A stretch of 32,940 nt of DNA from Candidatus Thorarchaeota archaeon. GTDB lineage: Archaea > Asgardarchaeota > Thorarchaeia > Thorarchaeales > Thorarchaeaceae. Below the pieces are notes generated by a model. That model made no database searches and had not been told where the DNA came from. It saw only the letters and a program-made list of their open reading frames with translations. Location of the stretch: positions 1 to 32,940 of the forward strand of contig SDNZ01000014.1 of the NCBI GenBank assembly GCA_004524565.1. Direction: 5' to 3'. Position 1 is the first letter of the stretch. Each line of letters begins with the position of its first letter. The position numbers and the translations under genes were made by a program. Of this stretch, positions 15,931 to 24,324 are shown in pieces.

Positions 15931-17370
15931 CTACCCAGTCTGTACTCTCAACTCCTCGATTAGCTTCTCTACAAAATCACGAGAGCTCATTCTCTCGTCA
16001 AGAGCAAATAGATTTCCCTCTAGTGTTCCTTGAATAGCTCCTTCACCAAGAAGGATAATCAAGGTTCTTCGTAATAATGTCCGATCCACGCCAGTTTCTT
16101 TTTCCATTTTTTCTACATCAACTGTGTCGGCACCTTTGAGTAAATCAAGAAGAATTGATTGTACTCTTTTTGCATCCCTTTCATCGATTTTCTTGTATTT
16201 TAATTTCTTTTTAGTTCTAACAAAAGTACTGCCATCCAGATGACCCTCAATATTGTCACTCTGTATCATTGCCTGCAAACTACGTCTTAGATTATATGCG
16301 GCAGGTCGTGGAAGGGTCTTTCGAAGTATTCTATCTAATTCTTTGAGCTCAATCTGAGGGTGTTTTCCTGTAATCGAATCAATACTCTCTTGGATGTATT
16401 CTTCCGTTGCGTATTCCTCTATCATCTGTAGCGTGGCACCACATGATGCGCACTTTGGAGCTTCTGGCGATGCAGGTGCTCCACAATTACCGCATTTTAT
16501 TGCTCGGCGATATAGTGTTTCTTTAGTAGAGCCGATTTGCTGAAGAATCACCTTTTCACTACGTGAAACCTTACCAGTTTCTTCAACCTCCCAGAAACTC
16601 AGCTTCCTATCTTTAGTACTCACAACAAGGTATGCAATATCTGAGATATCATCAGGCACTCCAGTTGCCATGGACCTTGGGACATTTCCAACATCAAGCC
16701 GTTCAATCTCGTTTCCATCTATATCCCAGATTCTAAGTGTAGATGATAGATCTCCTGTCACGAATAATATTCTTTCATCAAATGATATCACTGCAAATAC
16801 GGTAATCTTGTTTCCAAACTGTAATTCTTTAAGATGATATCCTGCTGACGTCAAGATGGTAATCTTCCCTTTTTTGTCAGCTATAACAACTTCTAATTCG
16901 GTGTCTTTTGTAATATCTTCAAGCCAAACATCTGCAATCGGTTCGTCAATATTCCTTGTGAAGATTGCATCCTTATCATTATTATAGAGAATAACTCGAT
17001 TGTTTTCGAGAGCTACCACAACTTCTGCAGCATCATCACCATCTACATCTCGCGCATCACAAGCTATGACATCACTTTCCAATCTGATATTCCAGATAGT
17101 ACTCCCTCTATGATCTACCACAAGGACCTTCTTTCCTACTCCGCCAACGAGAGCATCCTTCCCATCTCCTATAATATCAGCAACTGCAATACATCGTACT
17201 TTACTACTCCATTTTCGAGTGCTACGAAGTGTACCCTGAGCATCAAAGACCCTCATACGGTCTCCGTAATCGAGAGAAAATATCTGTGCACTTGTATCCC
17301 TCTTCTGTCTGACGTAAACAGAGTAGACATTAGCTGTTGTAGGTACATTGGCAATCGCGCGAATCTTCAA
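15931..17370 (-). CDS. Beta-propeller, zinc-ribbon and winged-helix protein
   Basis: This 479-residue soluble protein has three parts. Residues 1-275 are repeated four-strand blades with FG-GAP/WD-like sequence (VADIIGDGKDALVGG, DVDGDDAAEVVVAL, DITKDTELEVVIAD). Residues 293-310 form a zinc ribbon with two CxxC pairs (Cys293, 296, 307, 310). Residues 335-457 hold two similar helical/winged-helix units, each ending in a beta wing (IEGHLDGSTF, IQGTLEGNLF). The C-terminal units recall PCI-type or DNA-binding winged helices, which I cannot tell apart by eye. It is the first gene of the run leading to the Cache receptors, so it is a candidate cytosolic partner of the VWA receptor. A scaffold role is as likely as a transcription role. 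Confidence 0.7.
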   Translation of the reverse strand: MKIRAIANVPTTANVYSVYVRQKRDTSAQIFSLDYGDRMRVFDAQGTLRSTRKWSSKVRCIAVADIIGDGKDALVGGVGKKVLVVDHRGSTIWNIRLESDVIACDARDVDGDDAAEVVVALENNRVILYNNDKDAIFTRNIDEPIADVWLEDITKDTELEVVIADKKGKITILTSAGYHLKELQFGNKITVFAVISFDERILFVTGDLSSTLRIWDIDGNEIERLDVGNVPRSMATGVPDDISDIAYLVVSTKDRKLSFWEVEETGKVSRSEKVILQQIGSTKETLYRRAIKCGNCGAPASPEAPKCASCGATLQMIEEYATEEYIQESIDSITGKHPQIELKELDRILRKTLPRPAAYNLRRSLQAMIQSDNIEGHLDGSTFVRTKKKLKYKKIDERDAKRVQSILLDLLKGADTVDVEKMEKETGVDRTLLRRTLIILLGEGAIQGTLEGNLFALDERMSSRDFVEKLIEELRVQTG

Positions 17371-17407
17371 ATCTTAATTCCGCTCCGTAGAGGATTTGTC
17401 GCATAGC

Positions 17408-17415
17408 AATATAAG
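17408..17415. promoter_or_regulatory. TATA-like element shared by divergent promoters
   Basis: AATATAAG on the plus strand (CTTATATT on the minus) lies in the 69-base gap between the divergent propeller and deacetylase genes. Minus-strand initiation would fall about 13 bases before ATG 17370, and plus-strand initiation almost at ATG 17440, which would make the deacetylase mRNA nearly leaderless. Inferred by spacing alone. Confidence 0.35.
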
Positions 17416-17439
17416 TGTGCACCGAATTCGAAACTCCTG

Positions 17440-18516
17440 ATGAGTTTTTCAGGAAAATGTAACATTGGGTTTCTCTGGAGCGAACTTCTTGAGAGTTTCG
17501 ACTTTGGTTCGAAACATCCTATTCAGATAGGTCGTTTCAGGATGTTGCGTGACTTCATTAGAGAGAATGGTTTTCTTGATTGTCCTAATGTACAGATAAT
17601 CAATCCAGAACTTCTTTCAGAGGAACTCCTAAAGAAAACTCACTCTGCTGAATACATTGCTAAGATTCAGAATATTTCTGAAACTGGAGTTGGAGACATA
17701 GACATAGATACTCCTGGGTTCAAGAATATCTACTTCCACTCACGAATTGCTTCAGGCGCATCAGTTACTGGTGTTCATTCAGTTATGTCTGGTGATATTG
17801 ATCATTTCATCTCTCCGACAGGAGGGTTTCATCATGCAAGTTTCGAGAAAGGGGGTGGTTTCTGTATAATCAACGATGTTGCTGCTAGCGTCCTTGCACT
17901 GAAAGAATACGGTCTCAAAAGAATTTTAGTAGCAGATTTTGATGTTCATCATGGTAATGGAACACAAACTTATTTCTATGATGATCCTGATGTCATGCAA
18001 ATCTCCTTTCACGAGGATCCAGAATGGATGTTTCCACATGATGGTTTAATCCACGATATCGGATCTGGTGCAGGTCGTGGTTATAACATCAATATGCATT
18101 TTCCAATGGATGCTGGCGATTCTGTATACCAATATGCATATGATGAGTTGGTCCCCAAATTGGTCAATTTTTACAAACCTGATTTCATTATTTTCATTCC
18201 CGGATTTGATGCTCACTACTTGGATCGACTTGCTCACCTTACAATTACGACAGATATGATTCGTTATATTTCAGAATCAATCCACAAGGCTGCTCATCGC
18301 CATTCGGATGGACGTATGGGTGTTCTGACCGGTGGAGGATATACTCGCACCTCATTGAAATGGGGATTTGCCACGGTAATGTCCGTACTCGCAGATCATC
18401 CATATCAACCCCCAGTCCAAGAACCTCCCTTCGAAGATGATGAAGAAACTTGGAATGTTGTACGTTCCAATGTCAGTAAGGTAAAGGATTTGGTCTTTTC
18501 AGAACTTGGAATCTAA
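17440..18516 (+). CDS. Histone-deacetylase/AcuC family Zn deacetylase
   Basis: This 358-residue protein of the arginase/deacetylase fold removes acetyl groups from lysine side chains or small amines such as acetylpolyamines. Zinc ligands are Asp168 and His170 in VADFDVHHGNGT and Asp257 in IPGFDAHYLD. The charge-relay histidines are His131-His132 in GGFHHA, and the catalytic tyrosine is Tyr302 in LTGGGYTR, so the active site is intact. It is transcribed alone and its stop overlaps the end of the convergent corrinoid protein gene by four bases. A GNAT acetyltransferase is present elsewhere in the window, but a link between them is not shown. The substrate could be an archaeal chromatin protein, a metabolic enzyme or a polyamine. 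Confidence 0.9.
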   Translation: MSFSGKCNIGFLWSELLESFDFGSKHPIQIGRFRMLRDFIRENGFLDCPNVQIINPELLSEELLKKTHSAEYIAKIQNISETGVGDIDIDTPGFKNIYFHSRIASGASVTGVHSVMSGDIDHFISPTGGFHHASFEKGGGFCIINDVAASVLALKEYGLKRILVADFDVHHGNGTQTYFYDDPDVMQISFHEDPEWMFPHDGLIHDIGSGAGRGYNINMHFPMDAGDSVYQYAYDELVPKLVNFYKPDFIIFIPGFDAHYLDRLAHLTITTDMIRYISESIHKAAHRHSDGRMGVLTGGGYTRTSLKWGFATVMSVLADHPYQPPVQEPPFEDDEETWNVVRSNVSKVKDLVFSELGI

Positions 18517-19208
18517 GAAAGCTCTTCGATGAATCTCTTAGCGATTTCAACTGAGCTCATTGCATCTTTACCAAATGCATCTGCTCCAGTGTATTCCATT
18601 ATACTTTGGTCAATATCGCCGCCACCAATCATGACCTTTACACTATCTCGGATTCCAGCTTTGGACAATGCTTCGATTGTTTGTTTCATCACGTCATGAG
18701 TTATTGTGATCAACCCACTCAATGCAAGAACTTTGGCACCTGTTTCTTTGAGTTTTTCAATGAATTTTTCAGCTGAAACATCTTCACCAAGATCAAAGAC
18801 TTCAAACCCGTTAGAAAGCAAAAAAGCTACAACAAGATTCTTTCCAATATAATGAACATCTCCTGCGACAGTACCAATTACAATCTTGCCGCTCCCCTCT
18901 TCTTTCTGAGTAGAGAGTAATTCAGGCTCTAATATCTCCATAGCCCGTTTAAAGATCTCAGCTGACATAACAAGTTCGACTAAGAAGTATTCGTTATCTG
19001 AGAATCTTTGTCCAACTATATCCATACCCTTTTTCAAGTCACCAAGTATCTGGAATGGTTCCGTTCCTTCTTCTAGGTGCTTCTTGATTAGGGCTATCAC
19101 CGTTTCGTCTTCAATATCTGCCATTGCTGTAATCAAGTCGTTCATAGTAAGCTTGTCTCCGTCGTCCATTATATTGAGGAACAAAATCGAGAATGTATGT
19201 CGCTTCAT
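18513..19208 (-). CDS. Corrinoid (B12)-binding methyl-shuttle protein
   Basis: This protein of about 231 residues matches MtaC/MtbC-type corrinoid proteins, which carry a methyl group on cobalt between two methyltransferases. The N-terminal four-helix cap is followed from about residue 110 by the Rossmann-like B12 domain. Its lower cobalt ligand is His in GDVHYIGKN (DxHxxG), with later SGLITITHDVM and GGGDI motifs. The frame begins at 19208, but the methionines at 19169 (MDDGDKL) and 19145 (MNDLITA) fit the family start better. It follows the RACo-like activator by 10 bases. No substrate-specific methyltransferase lies in the window, so the methyl donor is unknown. Confidence 0.88.
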   Translation of the reverse strand: MKRHTFSILFLNIMDDGDKLTMNDLITAMADIEDETVIALIKKHLEEGTEPFQILGDLKKGMDIVGQRFSDNEYFLVELVMSAEIFKRAMEILEPELLSTQKEEGSGKIVIGTVAGDVHYIGKNLVVAFLLSNGFEVFDLGEDVSAEKFIEKLKETGAKVLALSGLITITHDVMKQTIEALSKAGIRDSVKVMIGGGDIDQSIMEYTGADAFGKDAMSSVEIAKRFIEELS

Positions 19209-19218
19209 ATATCTTTCA

Positions 19219-20811
19219 TTATTGCAACGAAATAGATTGCAAGAAGACCTCTTGGAATCTCTCTTGTGATGCTAGCTCTATGTATTGGGTTTCTTTCACA
19301 AGTCTCTCCGCGAGTTCTCTATTCTTTTTCGAAAGGAGTAAACCTTTCGCCCCCTCTCCTGCTGCGTTACCTACAGGAATAATCTGAGAGACCTCAACTT
19401 TCGGAAGGAGCCCTATTGCCAGTGCACTTTCAGGCCGGATATAATTCCCAAATGCTCCTGCAAGTAGCACTCTATCTATCTCAGATACACTTTTTCCCAC
19501 TCTTTCTAGAAGTAGTGTAGTACCTGCTTGAATCGCTGCTTTTGCTAGTTGGACCTGCCTAACATCCTTTTGTGTGAAGATGATCTGATTTCCCTGAACA
19601 TTCTCATCCTTTGTTACTATAAGGTATGATAGTCCCTGTTTTTCGTTCTCTTGAACTCTTATCGATTGCTTGAGTAATCGACCTGTGTTATCTATGATAC
19701 CCACCTTAAGTAATTCAGCAACTACGTCAACAATTGCAGATCCGCATAACCCTCTGGGAATGCTTTCTCCTATGATTGATATCTCTGGCCGCCCATCTTT
19801 GTTTTCAATTGAAAGATATTCAATTGCACCAGTTTGGCCTCGCATCCCGTGAAGGATAGTAGATCCTTCAAAGGCTGGTCCTGCAGCTGCAGAGCAGCAA
19901 TACATTTTGCCATGATCTGAGAGAACTATTTCTCCGTTAGTACCAATATCAATTCCAATAACAACATCATCTGCTAAATCCAGTCTTTGTGAAAGAATGA
20001 ATCCTACTGTGTCACCACCTACAAAACCTGCAATATTAGAAGGCAAGTAGAGTTCAGAATCATCACTCATTTGGATTCCAAGTTGCTGTGGTTTTATTGT
20101 TGTAGGTCCAGAAATCGAAGGTAGGTATGGTGACAGTCCAAGTGTGATTGTATCTGCTGCAAGGAGAAGATGATGCATGGCAGTATTACCAACGACAACG
20201 ATTCGCCTAATTTGATTCAAATTAATTCCTGTGTTCTCTACTAGTTTACTAATTTGATGATTGATCTCGTTGACGACTCGTTCTTGAAGTATGATTGCTC
20301 CATCTTTCTCTCTTGCAGCATAGGTGATGCGAGATATCACATCTTCCCCATAGGCAGTCTGTGGATTCAAAGATTCCACCTGAGCTATCTGATTCCCATT
20401 TGACAACTCGAGAAGATACGCTACCATTGTTGTAGTGCCAAGATCTAGTGCAATACCAAACTGATTCTGTAGTTGAGGGTCGATAGTCCATTCCTTGGTT
20501 TCTGATTTACTAAGTATCTTGACCTGTTCTTTTCTTTGCGGTAACATAATTCTGGTCTGTTCTTCTATCTGGTATCGACAAGCTAAACGCGCTCCAATCC
20601 TCAATTCTCCAGATGATAGATGTTCTATATCTTGGTCGGTGGGATCTCTTGTTGGATGAACAACCACACGACATTTCCCACAAGATCCCCTTCCCCCACA
20701 ATCTGATGAAATGTGAAGTCCGACCTTACGTGTAGCTTCTAGGATAGTGGTTCCACTTTCGACTAACACCCTGAGACCTGATGGTTCGAATATCACCACT
20801 ACATTCGACAT
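19219..20811 (-). CDS. RACo-like reductive activator of corrinoid proteins
   Basis: This 530-residue protein reduces inactive Co(II) corrinoid to Co(I) with ATP. The N-terminal plant-type [2Fe-2S] ferredoxin has Cys38, Cys44, Cys47 and Cys78 (C-x5-C-x2-C-x30-C). From about 115 onward is the ASKHA-fold ATPase/DUF4445 part (FGIALDLGTTTMVAYLL, IGIDIGTNGEI, LAGAFGNYI). This layout is that of RACo and differs from RamA, which has C-terminal [4Fe-4S] clusters. It precedes the corrinoid protein by 10 bases, so that protein is its likely client; the divergent Rdh-like enzyme, also corrinoid-dependent, is a second possible client. The start is ATG 20811 behind AGGTAGTG. Confidence 0.92.
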   Translation of the reverse strand: MSNVVVIFEPSGLRVLVESGTTILEATRKVGLHISSDCGGRGSCGKCRVVVHPTRDPTDQDIEHLSSGELRIGARLACRYQIEEQTRIMLPQRKEQVKILSKSETKEWTIDPQLQNQFGIALDLGTTTMVAYLLELSNGNQIAQVESLNPQTAYGEDVISRITYAAREKDGAIILQERVVNEINHQISKLVENTGINLNQIRRIVVVGNTAMHHLLLAADTITLGLSPYLPSISGPTTIKPQQLGIQMSDDSELYLPSNIAGFVGGDTVGFILSQRLDLADDVVIGIDIGTNGEIVLSDHGKMYCCSAAAGPAFEGSTILHGMRGQTGAIEYLSIENKDGRPEISIIGESIPRGLCGSAIVDVVAELLKVGIIDNTGRLLKQSIRVQENEKQGLSYLIVTKDENVQGNQIIFTQKDVRQVQLAKAAIQAGTTLLLERVGKSVSEIDRVLLAGAFGNYIRPESALAIGLLPKVEVSQIIPVGNAAGEGAKGLLLSKKNRELAERLVKETQYIELASQERFQEVFLQSISLQ

Positions 20812-20925
20812 TGCACTACCTATTTACTACTGAAGTAAATGATACCTTTAAGGACAAAGGTTCCAACTTCAGACTTGCAGATAGAAGAATGTAAAAGCCC
20901 CTCGGTTACAAATTGCGAAACTACT

Positions 20926-20931
20926 GGAGAT
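20926..20931 (+). promoter_or_regulatory. Ribosome-binding site deciding the Rdh-like start
   Basis: GGAGAT lies six bases before ATG 20938. This supports that start over the ATG at 20839, which has no such site and would leave only 27 bases between two divergent genes. Confidence 0.6.
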
Positions 20932-20937
20932 AATCCA

Positions 20938-22296
20938 ATGCAAGTTTCTGAATCTCTGTGCAATCCACAAATATGCAATTACGAATGTCTTGATGCTTGT
21001 ACACGGATTCATGGTGATGAATCACCTCTTGGATTCAGGAAAGAATCTCTCTTCCCTGTAATAGATGAAGAGACCTGTACCGAATGCTTAGCATGCGTGA
21101 GAGCATGTCCATTGAACGCTCTTAGTTTAGACGGTACCTATGAACTCCCACCTGTTCTCCAAGCTCCTCCCAAACTAACAATCTCAACTGAACGCCCATA
21201 TGAGGTATCTGATATCCTCTCAAGAATGTCCGAGGCTGACACAATCTTTGCTAGAGTGCAGTTCGATTCTGATTATGAGTATTATCACCAGACAGAGTTT
21301 TCAGGAGCAGAGTACATGATTTCCAAAGAAATTCCTGGGTACAGTCGTTTTGAACATGAGCTCAGTGTTGCTGCATGGAAACTCTATGACTCACGACATT
21401 CGATAAAGCGTCCGGGAATTGGACTTGATTCCGAAGCTGATGAGGTTGGTGAGAAGTCCGTTACAGATGCCCAGTTACTTACAGAAATGGTGAGGAAAGC
21501 AGGGCTCTTCTTTGGTGCTGATCTTGTGGGCATTGCAGATTTAAACAGAACTTGGTTATACACTCACAATCGCAAGAGTGAACCTTACAATGTTCCTGAA
21601 TCTTATACTCGTGTAGTCGTAATGGCTATCGAGATGGACTATGATGCTATTGCCTCCTCTCCTACATTCACTAGTGCTGCAGCGACTGGTCTTGGATATT
21701 CGATGATGGCATTCATTGAAGCTGAACTCGCATCATTCATCAGAAGAATGGGATACAATGCGATGACATGTGGGAATGATGTTGGAATGAGTGTTCCAAT
21801 GGCAATAGATGCGGGTCTTGGTCAGTACGGACGCCATGGACTTCTAATTACCAAACCCTACGGTCCCAGAGTGCGCATTGCTAAAGTATTGACAGATATG
21901 CCTTTGATTCCTGATGCGCTCGATCTAGATTTTGCAAAAGCAGTTGTTCGTTTCTGTAAAATCTGTGAGAAGTGTGCCACTAATTGTCCATCTCAATCAA
22001 TACCGTTTGGAAAGGAGCAAACCTGGGAAGGTAAAACGAAATCGAATAATCCTGGAATCAAGAAATGGTATGTGAATGTAGAAACCTGCTATGGTTTCTG
22101 GATTGCGAATGGATCTGAATGTTCTAACTGTATTCGCTCATGTCCATATAACAAGAAAGCTGGATTTGTGCTTCGCTCCCTCATGTGGTTTGTTCAGCAC
22201 ACACCTTGGTTAAATCGTTTCATTGTCAAGTTTGATGACCTATTTGGGTATGGTAAACAAAAATCTGGTGAGAAGTTCTGGAAAAAATTCCGATAA
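20938..22296 (+). CDS. Reductive-dehalogenase-like corrinoid/Fe-S protein with N-terminal ferredoxin
   Basis: This protein (452 residues from ATG 20938) has a [4Fe-4S] motif near its N-terminus (CTECLACVRACP). The main part resembles RdhA and the related QueG. The tell-tale stretch is AGLGQYGRHGLLITKPYGP, followed by VRIAKVLTDMPL, and earlier IEMDYDAI. Near the end are two more cluster motifs: CKICEKCATNCP, and an isolated Cys followed by CSNCIRSCPYN. RdhA uses cobamide and two [4Fe-4S] clusters to remove halogen from organic compounds. There is no Tat signal peptide and no RdhB membrane anchor beside it, so it is probably cytosolic. Epoxyqueuosine reductase is less likely, given the NPGIKKWYVNVETC block typical of RdhA. 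It is divergent from the corrinoid activation pair and followed by a PAS kinase. Confidence 0.75.
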   Translation: MQVSESLCNPQICNYECLDACTRIHGDESPLGFRKESLFPVIDEETCTECLACVRACPLNALSLDGTYELPPVLQAPPKLTISTERPYEVSDILSRMSEADTIFARVQFDSDYEYYHQTEFSGAEYMISKEIPGYSRFEHELSVAAWKLYDSRHSIKRPGIGLDSEADEVGEKSVTDAQLLTEMVRKAGLFFGADLVGIADLNRTWLYTHNRKSEPYNVPESYTRVVVMAIEMDYDAIASSPTFTSAAATGLGYSMMAFIEAELASFIRRMGYNAMTCGNDVGMSVPMAIDAGLGQYGRHGLLITKPYGPRVRIAKVLTDMPLIPDALDLDFAKAVVRFCKICEKCATNCPSQSIPFGKEQTWEGKTKSNNPGIKKWYVNVETCYGFWIANGSECSNCIRSCPYNKKAGFVLRSLMWFVQHTPWLNRFIVKFDDLFGYGKQKSGEKFWKKFR

Positions 22297-22417
22297 TCTC
22301 CCTCCTAGTAGAGAATATTAAGGTGTAGAGCCTATCACTTGATGCTTGATATTGAGTAATACAATATGATTTATCCAACTCGACCTAGAATAAATCGAGT
22401 CCGAGGTATGATTGACA

Positions 22418-23884
22418 ATGTCGAAAAAGGCAGGGACACGGACGCAGAAATCCAATAAGAGTACTACAAAGACGAAGAAGAAATCTCTGCCTACAATCCC
22501 GATTTGGAATGATGATATGATTACAACGATTCTGAATAATTCCCACGATGGAATCGTCATTCTTGGTGAAGAATATACTTTTGAGTATATCAATGAGAGA
22601 GGTTTAGCCATCTATGGTGGTTCAGCTTCAGATTTGGCAGGTAAAGATTTTCGACTATTCATGAAAGATGACACAGCACGCATGGTTGCAGAGTACTACG
22701 AAAAGAGACGCAGGGGGGAAGAAGTACCCACTGTGTATCCATTTCGTTTGTTGCGAAAAGATGGCATTGAAGTTACAGTTGAAGGTAGAGTCTCACTGGT
22801 TACAGGACCTGATAAGAAGCTAAAAGTCATAGCTCATCTTCTTGACATCACTCAGATGGAAAAAGACCTTAGGGCTCTCGAAGAATCAAAGACCCGATAC
22901 AAGCTACTAGTTGAAACAATGAACGATGGCCTAGCCATCGATAACGAAGATGGTGAATTGACCTACGTTAACGATGCTTTTTGTAGAATGCTCGGTTGCA
23001 GTTCGGGGGAACTTATTGGAAAACACTGGAGTGACCTTACCGAGGAAATGACCCCCGAAGATGTTAAGAACAAAATCGAACAGCGAAAAATTGGCTTATC
23101 TGAGAGTTACGAACTAACCTGGTGTCACAAGAATGGAGACACCGTTCCAACTATTGTTTCTGCCACTCCGTATATTGATCACGATGGTAAATTTGCAGGA
23201 ACGTTTGCTGTGATAACAGAAATCTCAGATCAAAAGAATGCAGAAGAATCAATCCAATTCTATTTGGATCTTCTTTCACACGATATTGCTAATCAATTGC
23301 AGGTCATTATGACTAGTAGTGGTCTCCTAGAACAGGAAGTCCCAGCTTCCTATATCGCAGATGCAAGGCAGGATATTTTGGATGCTGTCGACCGCTGTAA
23401 TCGGCTCATAACAAAAGTAAAACGAGCAGGTCAGATTCGTCGTATCCCAATCACCAGTGTAGATATCGTTGATGTTATTGATGAAAAGACTGCAGTCCTC
23501 CAACGCGTTTACAATGCTAAGATTCACAGGACTGGTTCAAAGAAACAAGTACTGGTTGAAGCTGATTTGTTATTGGGAGAGCTCATTTGGAATCTTCTTG
23601 AGAATTCAGCTCGTCATAATCCTGTCGAGCACAAAGAAGTCTGGATTTCTATCAAACCAAAAGGTGATTTAGTTCTCCTATCCATCGCAGATAATGGTCC
23701 CGGACTCAGTGATACAAGAAAGAAGAATCTCTTTACAGAGCGTAGTCATGCTGGCGGAGTTGGTCTCAAATTAGTACGCCAGATGATTCGCAAATATGGC
23801 GGATCAATTGAAGTAGAAGATCGAGTGAAAGGGAAACCTAATGAGGGTGTGAATTTCGCTGTGACTTTTCGAAAGGCAAAGTAA
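22418..23884 (+). CDS. Soluble PAS-PAS histidine kinase
   Basis: This protein of about 488 residues has no membrane segment. After a Lys/Thr-rich tail of 30 residues come PAS1 (about 38-150, GIVILGEEYTFEYIN) and PAS2 (about 163-275, GLAIDNEDGELTYVN). The kinase core follows: an H-box with His288 (DLLSHDIANQLQ), an N-box (NLLENSARHN) and G-boxes (DNGPGL, GGVGLKLVRQM). It should autophosphorylate on sensing a cytosolic cue such as redox state or a small ligand. No response regulator lies in the window. The start chosen is ATG 22418 behind GAGGT. It follows the Rdh-like gene by 121 bases on the same strand, an arrangement also found in bacterial organohalide-respiring operons. Confidence 0.9.
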   Translation: MSKKAGTRTQKSNKSTTKTKKKSLPTIPIWNDDMITTILNNSHDGIVILGEEYTFEYINERGLAIYGGSASDLAGKDFRLFMKDDTARMVAEYYEKRRRGEEVPTVYPFRLLRKDGIEVTVEGRVSLVTGPDKKLKVIAHLLDITQMEKDLRALEESKTRYKLLVETMNDGLAIDNEDGELTYVNDAFCRMLGCSSGELIGKHWSDLTEEMTPEDVKNKIEQRKIGLSESYELTWCHKNGDTVPTIVSATPYIDHDGKFAGTFAVITEISDQKNAEESIQFYLDLLSHDIANQLQVIMTSSGLLEQEVPASYIADARQDILDAVDRCNRLITKVKRAGQIRRIPITSVDIVDVIDEKTAVLQRVYNAKIHRTGSKKQVLVEADLLLGELIWNLLENSARHNPVEHKEVWISIKPKGDLVLLSIADNGPGLSDTRKKNLFTERSHAGGVGLKLVRQMIRKYGGSIEVEDRVKGKPNEGVNFAVTFRKAK

Positions 23885-23901
23885 GGTAAATGACGCTCCA
23901 A

Positions 23902-24195
23902 TCATCTAGTCTTATTCTGTAATCTTGCGTAAAGTCCTTCAAAGAAATCTTTCTTCTTAATCTCATTTATCTTGAAGAAATTAGTCCTGATGCGATACAA
24001 TCTTCTCTTGATTGCTTCATAGTCCTTTAGTTTTCGTTTGCCAACAGCACTTTCAATGATGGTTGTAACTTCTTCAGGAAAGTTGTCGATATACTGACAT
24101 TGTTTCACTTGAATGTGAAACAGAGTACTCTGTAGAATGTCTGTTCTAGATATACATCTATTTTCCATTGCGCACGGTCCCCACGCAATTGACAT
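23902..24195 (-). CDS. Small protein of unknown function
   Basis: A 97-residue ORF with several cysteines (CAMENRC near the N-terminus, one more in QVKQC) and a basic, helical C-terminal half (KRKLKDYEAIKRRLYRIR). I recognise no family. It starts at ATG 24195 just below an AT-rich promoter region and ends near the convergent histidine kinase gene. The gap it fills and its plausible composition favour a real gene, but no ribosome-binding site is clear. It may be a small DNA- or RNA-binding protein. Confidence 0.45.
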   Translation of the reverse strand: MSIAWGPCAMENRCISRTDILQSTLFHIQVKQCQYIDNFPEEVTTIIESAVGKRKLKDYEAIKRRLYRIRTNFFKINEIKKKDFFEGLYARLQNKTR

Positions 24196-24202
24196 CTAAT
24201 TT

Positions 24203-24223
24203 TTCTAATAAAAGTTCTAATAA
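24203..24223. repeat. Direct repeat TTCTAATAA upstream of the small minus-strand gene
   Basis: Two copies, 24203-24211 and 24215-24223, are spaced by 12 bases. They overlap the expected promoter of the small gene starting at 24195 and could be a tandem regulator site. Confidence 0.3.
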
Positions 24224-24280
24224 TACTGACATTATGTCTAGTGTCTCCATCCGCGCGTTTCGATTTTTAGAGGGTCGAAG

Positions 24281-24288
24281 TTTTAAAA
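24281..24288 (+). promoter_or_regulatory. TATA-like element for the radical SAM gene
   Basis: TTTTAAAA with GTCGAAG before it gives a BRE/TATA arrangement. Initiation would lie near 24310, about 15 bases before ATG 24325. Confidence 0.45.
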
Positions 24289-24324
24289 TGGATTAAAATT
24301 CAAACAATCGGATTTGAGTAGAGG

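Noticed and set aside
20938-22296. Epoxyqueuosine reductase (QueG)
   Set aside because: The size, the C-terminal NPGIKKWYVN block before the second cluster and the corrinoid-gene context fit RdhA-like proteins better; not fully excluded.
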